NCBI GenBank assembly: GCA_030668545.1
Contig: DAOUTT010000007.1
Location: 1-18,988, forward strand
Reading direction: 5' to 3'
Length of the DNA stretch: 18,988 nucleotides
DNA from: Anaerolineales bacterium
GTDB lineage: Bacteria > Chloroflexota > Anaerolineae > Anaerolineales > E44-bin32
Position 1 is the stretch's first letter; each line of letters opens with the position of its first letter. A program made the translations under genes and the position numbers. The notes under the pieces were generated by a model. It was not told the DNA's origin, ran no database searches, and saw only the letters and a list, made by a program, of their open reading frames with translations. This document shows positions 13,954 to 18,988 of this stretch, piece by piece.

Positions 13954-15702
13954 TCAGGAGTGCTCCGTCATGTTCTCGGTAATCTGGGATGGTTCGAGGA
14001 GTACAGAAAGCGTGATCCGTGTGCCTTTCCCCTCCGCCGATTCGATGTGCAAGATTCCATCTATGAGGTCGGCGCGCTCGCGCATGTTTACGAATCCAAG
14101 ACTACCGCGTTGTTCGTAATAGGCATCTACGCTGCCGACGTTGAAACCTACTCCATCGTCTTCTACTTCGATGATAAATTGATCATCTTCGCCGCGCAGC
14201 CGAACCCAGATATGAGCGGCTTCGGCGTGTTTGCGAGCGTTGTTCACCGCCTCCTCGGCGATGTAGAAGAGAGCGCCCTGTTTCCCAATATCGAGTTCAT
14301 GAGGCAGCTCGGAATCGGTCTCGATCACGACATTTTGATGGTGGATCTCGTTCTCTTTATCGGCTAATTGATAGAGCGCAGCGACCAACCCGCTCCTTTC
14401 CAAAATCAGGGGTCGGATCGTGAAGAGCATGTGACGAATCTCGCGGGTTGTTTGGCGAGCCATGTCCTCGACGCGCATTAACTCCTCGGCAGCCTCTTCT
14501 GGATCGCGGTCCATCAACCGTCTGGCAAAGTTCACCCGCATCGTGATCGCAGCGATAGTTTGGATCGGACCATCGTGAAGGTCTCTGGCGAGCTTCTTCT
14601 GGGCTTCTTCCTCTAATTCGCTGATGCGCTTCTTCTCGGTCTCGAGACTCTCGTAAAGACGGGCGTTGTGCAAGGCGACGCTCACTTGTTGTGCTATGGC
14701 GTTTAGAAGATCGCGCCGTTCTTTGGTAAAAAAGCGAAGCGTTGGATGTCCGTAAAGCAAGACTCCATAGGTCTCTAGTTGATAGGTCAACGGGGAAACA
14801 AAGACATCGCAGCATTCCCAGAGTCCAGGCAATTGTTTGAGGTCAGGGTCTTGGTCTGGATTGCGCGCGAGAAGCGAATCCCCCCGAACGAGCGCTCGAC
14901 TGAGCGCACCTGTATCTGTAATTAACACGATCTGTTGTTTCTCCGGTCGAAGGTGCCGGGAGGCAACGACTTCAAAACCATCATCGGTCAGGAGTAGCAA
15001 AGCACTTCGCAGCGCGTGTTCTTGGCCGTCCCCCGAAATAACAGCTCGTGTGGACAGGTCGAGGGCGAGGTCCAGGACTTCATCAACATTGAGACTGGAG
15101 TTAATCTCCACGGCCATACGGACGAGCTCATTGGCCCGGGAGCGCTCCGCACGGCGGACTCTTTCCGCCAGCGGGTGAGTGTCCTGGGCAGGAAAACGCA
15201 AGCCATCGATTAGGGTTTTTTCGAACCATGCCAGGAGCATTGAAGAGGGCAGCAAAATCAGCGCGTAAGTAAGCCATATTTGTAAGGGAAAGGGATCTAG
15301 CCCAGGTGAAACATAGGGCAGAATATATGCGCTCGCCAATGCACCAACAGTCCATAGCGGAGCAAGAGCGATTCCGTCGACGGCAGCGAAAGCGAGAGGC
15401 CCGATGATTAGCGTCCACCATAGCGGACTTTGTGCCCCTCCGCTGTGCGCGATCAAGAATAATCCGAAGGCTAGATCGGCAAACCCGCTAAGGCGGAAGA
15501 AGATAGCCGCGTGCCAACCATTGGTCATTACCAGACTGGTGAGCAGGGAGAGCAGTAGCCATGCACCACAGAGAAGGGCCAGTTCCGAGTTGAGCAGGCC
15601 AAAATACCCGGCGACAAAGAGCGCCCCTATTAGCAGCAGGCTGCGAAAAACCCACGCCGCCCATATTTGACGGGTGCTGGGTGACTTCATGAATGCGAAC
15701 AT
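13954..15702 (-). CDS. Membrane sensor histidine kinase with GAF domain (NarL/DegS class)
   Basis: 582 residues from ATG at 15702 (an open frame extends 15 codons further, across the predicted -10). Five to six membrane helices (about 20-160), a GAF sensor domain (about 190-345), a coiled linker, then HisKA_3: ELEEEAQKKLARDLHDGPIQ with phosphoacceptor His376, and a HATPase domain with FYIAEEAVNNARKHA (479-493), VEDDGVGF (513-520) and GSLGFVNMRERA (533-544). The RDLHDGPIQ block places it with the NarX/DegS/LiaS class, whose partners are LuxR-type response regulators. None is in this window, so it appears to be an orphan or has a regulator elsewhere. A GAF domain and a membrane segment suggest it senses a small molecule or membrane state. 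The 210-residue membrane protein follows. Confidence 0.92.
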   Translation of the reverse strand: MFAFMKSPSTRQIWAAWVFRSLLLIGALFVAGYFGLLNSELALLCGAWLLLSLLTSLVMTNGWHAAIFFRLSGFADLAFGLFLIAHSGGAQSPLWWTLIIGPLAFAAVDGIALAPLWTVGALASAYILPYVSPGLDPFPLQIWLTYALILLPSSMLLAWFEKTLIDGLRFPAQDTHPLAERVRRAERSRANELVRMAVEINSSLNVDEVLDLALDLSTRAVISGDGQEHALRSALLLLTDDGFEVVASRHLRPEKQQIVLITDTGALSRALVRGDSLLARNPDQDPDLKQLPGLWECCDVFVSPLTYQLETYGVLLYGHPTLRFFTKERRDLLNAIAQQVSVALHNARLYESLETEKKRISELEEEAQKKLARDLHDGPIQTIAAITMRVNFARRLMDRDPEEAAEELMRVEDMARQTTREIRHMLFTIRPLILERSGLVAALYQLADKENEIHHQNVVIETDSELPHELDIGKQGALFYIAEEAVNNARKHAEAAHIWVRLRGEDDQFIIEVEDDGVGFNVGSVDAYYEQRGSLGFVNMRERADLIDGILHIESAEGKGTRITLSVLLEPSQITENMTEHS

Positions 15703-15709
15703 TGTCTTT

Positions 15710-15737
15710 ATGATAATCTCGAAACGGCTCAACGCAA
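15710..15737 (-). promoter_or_regulatory. Candidate promoter of the histidine kinase gene
   Basis: Leftward TTGCGT (15732-15737), 16 bp, TATCAT (15710-15715, five of six). Seven nucleotides separate the -10 from the ATG at 15702, so the transcript would be leaderless or nearly so. The -35 is weak. Confidence 0.35.
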
Positions 15738-15854
15738 CTGGTGGCAAGCCAATCCGATTAAGTTACCAGGAGGAGCGCACCATTAGAGATTTACATGTAG
15801 AGGGGTGCTTAAGGGAGCGCAGAGTGTGTCCATTCTCCATCACCCTTCGACTTC

Positions 15855-16724
15855 TCAGCTATGCGACCTTTCCCGGCGCGCGCTGAGCCAGGACCAGAGA
15901 GCGCCGCGTTGGGGTGCGACCACGAAGATGATGGCGAAGATCGCAGTCGTGACCAGGACGATTGACGCCCCGGAGGCGACGTTGATATAGAACGATAGAT
16001 AGAGCCCGAGCACGGAGGAGAGGGCACCGATTAAAGCCCCCAGAAGCATCATTTTTGGCAAGCGCCTTGTGAGAAGGTAAGCGGACGAAGCCGGCGTGAC
16101 CAACATTGCCAGGACGAGGGCAACGCCAACAGCTTGAAGAGAGATTACGATCACAACCGCGAGCAGAACGAGCAGCAAGTTCTGGAGGAAATTAACCGGC
16201 AAACGTAGCGTTTTCGCCAGTATGGGATCAAATGAGAGGACAAGAAACTCCTTATAGAACGCAAATACAGTCACCAAGACCAAAAAACCCAATATCCCCA
16301 TCAGCATTAAGTCGGAATTGGAGACTCCGAGCAAGTCACCAAAGAGAATGTGAGTCAGGTCAACGGCGTAGCTTCGTTGGAGTGAAATGAGAGCTATGCC
16401 CAAAGCGAAGGCTCCGGCGAATACCACGCCGATGGCCGTATCATTCTTGATGTCTGTGCGCCTGCTGATGAACCCGATCAGAAGTGCTGCCAGCACGCCG
16501 AAGATCAACGCCCCAACGGCGTATGGCCACCCCAGGAGGAATGCAATCACCACGCCAGGCAGAATAATATGTGCGAGCGCGTCACCGAAGAAAGCCATAC
16601 CGCGCAGCACGACATAGGCACCGAGAATGGGACAGACGACTCCGACGATGAGAGAAGCCCACAGGCCGCGCAGCATGAAGCTATATTGAAAGGGCTCGAC
16701 CAGGAAAGAGAGCAGCTCGTTCAT
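15855..16724 (-). CDS. znuB: Zinc/manganese ABC transporter permease
   Basis: 289 residues, eight to nine hydrophobic helices, ABC-3 family (ZnuB/TroC). Typical segments: VVCPILGAYVVLRGMAFFGD (29-48), ALAHIILPGV (49-58), RRTDIKNDTAIGVVFAGAFA (88-107), LLGVSNSDL (131-139), LQAVGVALVLAMLVTPASSA (196-215) and LSFYINVASGAS (243-254). It forms the membrane channel for the metal delivered by the ZnuA lipoprotein. The ATG overlaps the znuC stop (ATGA, 16721-16724), a standard coupled arrangement. It is the last gene of the locus; a 130-nt gap to the kinase start follows. I see no strong terminator there, only a GGAGCGCA octamer repeated at 15772 and 15814. Confidence 0.93.
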   Translation of the reverse strand: MNELLSFLVEPFQYSFMLRGLWASLIVGVVCPILGAYVVLRGMAFFGDALAHIILPGVVIAFLLGWPYAVGALIFGVLAALLIGFISRRTDIKNDTAIGVVFAGAFALGIALISLQRSYAVDLTHILFGDLLGVSNSDLMLMGILGFLVLVTVFAFYKEFLVLSFDPILAKTLRLPVNFLQNLLLVLLAVVIVISLQAVGVALVLAMLVTPASSAYLLTRRLPKMMLLGALIGALSSVLGLYLSFYINVASGASIVLVTTAIFAIIFVVAPQRGALWSWLSARRERSHS

Positions 16725-17548
16725 GATTTCAGAAACTCATCCTCTCCCTCGCAGCAGGTATCGCTGAGAATAAGCGCGCCGTCAGCGCCCGGAAGCATAT
16801 GAACCTGTTTGCCGTAGGCCTGGATCAGCGCTTCTTGTGAGAGTGCTTTTGCTGCCGGTCCGTAGCTTATTAAACGCCGATTTAGCAGCATTACTTGGTC
16901 GAAGTGTTTGGCGGCGAGGTTAAGGTCGTGTGTGGCGATGAGCACCGTTACACCAGCCTGGTGCAGGTCTTCCAGAATGCGCAATATAGCATCCTGGCTG
17001 AGAACGTCGAGGCCTGTGAAAGGTTCATCGAGTAACACGACTTCCGCCTCCTGCGATAATGCTTGAGCCAGGAAGACTCGCTGCTGTTGTCCACCGGAGA
17101 GCTCCCCGATCCGGTGATCGGAAAAAGCACTCATGTCGACACGTTCCAGCGCCTCGCGGACGATGGTCCAGTCCGCGCGCGTCGGCCAATGAAAAAAGCC
17201 GATTTGATGGATGCGCCCCATCATTACGACCTCGGCAACATTAGCCGGGAAATCCCAATCGACCTGACTGCGTTGAGGAACATAGGCAATGCAGATATGG
17301 CTGCCCGGTCCATGGCCAAAGATATTGATCTCGCCCTGTGTTGGTTTGATGAGGCCGGCGATTAATTTCATAAGGGTGGTTTTGCCCGCGCCGTTTGGTC
17401 CTACGACAGCGATGTGTTCACCGGCGGGAATGTCAGCATTGATCTCTTCAAGCACGCTGATACCGTTATAGCGCAGGGAGACATTGTGCAGGTGGATCGG
17501 CGAGGCGCCGGTGTCATGTTCTTGAAAATGGCTAATTATGTTCGTCAT
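16721..17548 (-). CDS. znuC: Zinc/manganese ABC transporter ATP-binding protein
   Basis: 275 residues from ATG at 17548. A TTG 21 nt upstream extends the frame but has no better ribosome site. Walker A VVGPNGAGKTTLMK (48-61), Q-loop YVPQRSQVDWDFP (89-101), signature LSGGQQQR (150-157), Walker B VVLLDEP (170-176) and H-loop ATHDLN (205-210) are all intact, so it is an active ATPase. The YVPQRxxVDWDFP block is characteristic of the ZnuC/MntB/TroB metal-import group. The C-terminus carries DTCCEGEDEF, a short Cys/acidic tail that could bind metal (inference). It lies 36 nt below znuA and overlaps znuB by 4 bp. The Shine-Dalgarno is weak (GGGA). Confidence 0.94.
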   Translation of the reverse strand: MTNIISHFQEHDTGASPIHLHNVSLRYNGISVLEEINADIPAGEHIAVVGPNGAGKTTLMKLIAGLIKPTQGEINIFGHGPGSHICIAYVPQRSQVDWDFPANVAEVVMMGRIHQIGFFHWPTRADWTIVREALERVDMSAFSDHRIGELSGGQQQRVFLAQALSQEAEVVLLDEPFTGLDVLSQDAILRILEDLHQAGVTVLIATHDLNLAAKHFDQVMLLNRRLISYGPAAKALSQEALIQAYGKQVHMLPGADGALILSDTCCEGEDEFLKS

Positions 17549-17584
17549 TTGTTGAGTCCCGGATCGCAATTGCTTTTTAGGGAG

Positions 17585-18613
17585 CTATTTCAAAGCATTG
17601 ACGATCGCGCGCACATTGTACTGCATGAATGTAAGGTACGTATCGGCAGGTCCATTGAGTTCGCTGAGGGATCCCGTATAGAGTGGAACTACGGCTACTG
17701 AGGTATCCCCGGCAATCTGCTCTGCGATCTGCCTATTGGATGTTATTCCTATGAAGATCACCTCGACACCGGATTGACGAATACTATCCTGGACGTCAGC
17801 CAATTCCCGTGCGGAAGGCGAAGCCGCGGAACTGAAGGCGGGGAGCAGAGCATTGATGATCTCGAAATCGTAGCGCTGGGCGAAATATCCCATGAGCAGA
17901 TGATCGGTAACGAGTTTGCGGTCGGCTTGTGGGATTTCGTCCAATTGGGTCAGTATCCAATTGTGAAGGTCTTCGAGCTGATCTTGATAGGTATCGGAAT
18001 TTGACTGGAAGGTGGCCGCGTTTATTGGGTCGAGTGCGGCCAGGGACTTCGCCGCGTTATCGGTCCAGACGTTTATATTCAGCGGATCGAACCAGACGTG
18101 GGGGTCAACCCCGGTGGCCGCGTGGGCTTCCTGGTCATGATCCACGTCTGTATCTGTTTGCTCTAAGGTGAACTCGCGGAGCTGTATCCCCTCCGAGAGG
18201 GTAACAATGGGAATTTCTTCTGGAAGTTGAGACAGTGATTGTTCCAGCGACTCTTCCAACCCCAAACCATTGATGAAGACGACATCCGCGTCGTGTAGCA
18301 TACGCAGGTCGCCCGGTGTAAGTTGGTAGCCATGTGGGTCGGTCATGCGCGGGAGGATCGTGTCGAGGGCGATTGCCTCCCCGCCTACGTTGGCGACCAC
18401 ATCGGCGACGATGCTGGTTGTCGCAACCACACGTAAAGGACCGCCACCCTGAATTTGAGCAGCTTTGAGATCTTCTGGCTGCGTGAGAATGAGATCGGTG
18501 TGGTACGTAGCGCCACCGGAAGCGTTCTCTGCCCCGCGCGAGCACGCGGCCAATAAGGCGGCGAAGATCAAAATTAAAATATGCGAGCGGGCGAGTCGTT
18601 TCTGGGATAGCAT
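17585..18613 (-). CDS. znuA: Zinc/manganese-binding lipoprotein, ABC transporter substrate-binding protein
   Basis: 342 residues. A lipoprotein signal (LILIFAALLAAC, lipidated Cys24) places it on the outside of the membrane. ZnuA/TroA fold: ATTSIVADVVANVGG (64-78), TDPHGYQLTPGD (91-102; His94), a short Asp/His-rich loop (DTDVDHDQEAHAATG, 154-168), VDPHVWFDPLN (169-179; His172), VTDHLLMGYFAQRY (235-248; His238) and LYTGSLSELNGPADTYL (311-327). The three His ligands are those of the cluster A-I metal-binding proteins. The position that often holds an Asp ligand (Y-T-D-S-L) is Gly314 here. The ATG has GAGGGG nine nucleotides upstream. It is the first transporter gene, 94 nt after the Fur-type regulator and followed by znuC. 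Confidence 0.93.
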   Translation of the reverse strand: MLSQKRLARSHILILIFAALLAACSRGAENASGGATYHTDLILTQPEDLKAAQIQGGGPLRVVATTSIVADVVANVGGEAIALDTILPRMTDPHGYQLTPGDLRMLHDADVVFINGLGLEESLEQSLSQLPEEIPIVTLSEGIQLREFTLEQTDTDVDHDQEAHAATGVDPHVWFDPLNINVWTDNAAKSLAALDPINAATFQSNSDTYQDQLEDLHNWILTQLDEIPQADRKLVTDHLLMGYFAQRYDFEIINALLPAFSSAASPSARELADVQDSIRQSGVEVIFIGITSNRQIAEQIAGDTSVAVVPLYTGSLSELNGPADTYLTFMQYNVRAIVNALK

Positions 18614-18707
18614 TGTTTAGAGCCCCTCTATTTGTGTGTACATTGCGTAAAGCGATGGATAAGCTTTCAAACCGCTGTTCTGGATAACCATGGTTTGAAT
18701 ACCTCGA

Positions 18708-18988
18708 TCACTCATGACGGCTACGTGATTGTGTCGGAATGATCTGGCACTCGCGGCATAAACCGACCAACTCAAGCAGATGATCTTCAATGACGAATCC
18801 AGTCTCAATTTGAACTTGTTTCATCAGCGGCTTAAGGTCTTCCGTCCCCGCGACCTCGATCGTCTGATTGCAGTCGCGGCATACCAGAAGGTGGCCATGA
18901 CTTAATTCCACCCTGGCGTATCCGTGGCATTTGTCATCGAAGTGGATGCGACGGATATAGCCGTGTTCTACCAGGAGCGCCAGGGTCC
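18708..18988 (-). CDS. zur: Fur-family metal regulator (probably Zur), C-terminal part, 5' end outside window
   Basis: The leftward frame enters from the right window edge and stops with TGA at 18710-18708, giving 93 visible residues. It begins TLALLVEHGYIRRIHFDD, the end of the winged-helix DNA-binding domain, then KCHGYARVELSHGHLLVCRD, C-x-x-C (CRDC), LKPLMKQVQIETGFVIEDHL (the dimerisation part) and a second C-x-x-C (CREC). The paired CxxC motifs bind structural zinc in Fur, Zur and PerR. Position directly upstream of znuACB on the same strand makes Zur, the zinc-responsive repressor, the best guess, but residues that separate Zur from Fur are not decisive. A shorter GTG start at 18911 exists within the frame but would cut the protein in mid-domain. 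Confidence 0.85.
   Translation of the reverse strand, partial: TLALLVEHGYIRRIHFDDKCHGYARVELSHGHLLVCRDCNQTIEVAGTEDLKPLMKQVQIETGFVIEDHLLELVGLCRECQIIPTQSRSRHE

Noticed and set aside
14357..14815. 152-codon leftward frame inside the histidine kinase gene
   Set aside because: Out-of-frame shadow; the kinase GAF and HisKA motifs run continuously in the other frame.
15772..15821. GGAGCGCA repeated twice between znuB and the kinase
   Set aside because: Only two copies, no symmetry, and no match to an operator I recognise; noted in the znuB entry only.
18617..18808. 63-codon frame between the Fur-type gene and znuA, including a 24-codon ATG frame ending just before znuA
   Set aside because: Most of it overlaps the Fur-type gene in another frame; the short part has no ribosome site and contains the znuA Shine-Dalgarno.

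Overview
The window reads as ordinary chromosome from a free-living bacterium of moderate GC content with a single-membrane style of envelope. The gene set and protein flavour (a SigA with its particular region 2-4 sequence, a NarL-type GAF sensor kinase, an amino acid permease fused to universal stress domains, a divergent PAP2 protein) suggest Chloroflexota, perhaps Anaerolineae. That placement is an impression from sequence character, not a search result. I see no phage, insertion sequence, CRISPR array, tRNA or rRNA.

Layout from left to right. The left edge holds the first 40 codons of a leftward lactate permease-type gene, then a gene-poor stretch (122-565) with one very regular hairpin. 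Positions 566-3862 carry the most unusual gene: a single leftward 1098-residue membrane protein joining an APC amino acid permease, two universal stress (Usp) modules and a DUF389 membrane domain. It diverges from murJ (lipid II flippase). murJ runs tail to tail, with a 6-bp overlap, into a leftward set xseA-xseB-divergent PAP2 gene (exonuclease VII plus a small membrane phosphatase-like protein). Divergent from xseA is a rightward pair, pncC/cinA C-terminal domain and an 83-residue unknown.

Next are the primary sigma factor gene sigA and, upstream of it on the same strand, a DUF177 (YceD-like) gene, divergent from rdgB (XTP/dITP diphosphatase). Leftward again come trxB and an alpha/beta hydrolase abutting it, preceded by a membrane protein of unknown function and an orphan NarL-family sensor histidine kinase. 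The right end is a compact leftward zinc uptake locus: a Fur/Zur-type regulator (5' end outside the window), znuA (lipoprotein), znuC (ATPase) and znuB (permease).

How the parts work together: Zur-ZnuACB is a self-contained metal homeostasis unit. XseAB is a two-subunit nuclease made from one strand. TrxB (thiol redox), RdgB and PncC (nucleotide and cofactor repair) and SigA are housekeeping. Several start codons had to be moved inward from the longest open frame because good promoter elements lie inside the longer frame (xseA, trxB, DUF177, the histidine kinase). In three genes (murJ, xseA, the kinase) the -10 box is so close to the start codon that leaderless transcripts are predicted. The strongest candidate for something undescribed is the four-module permease-Usp-Usp-DUF389 protein.
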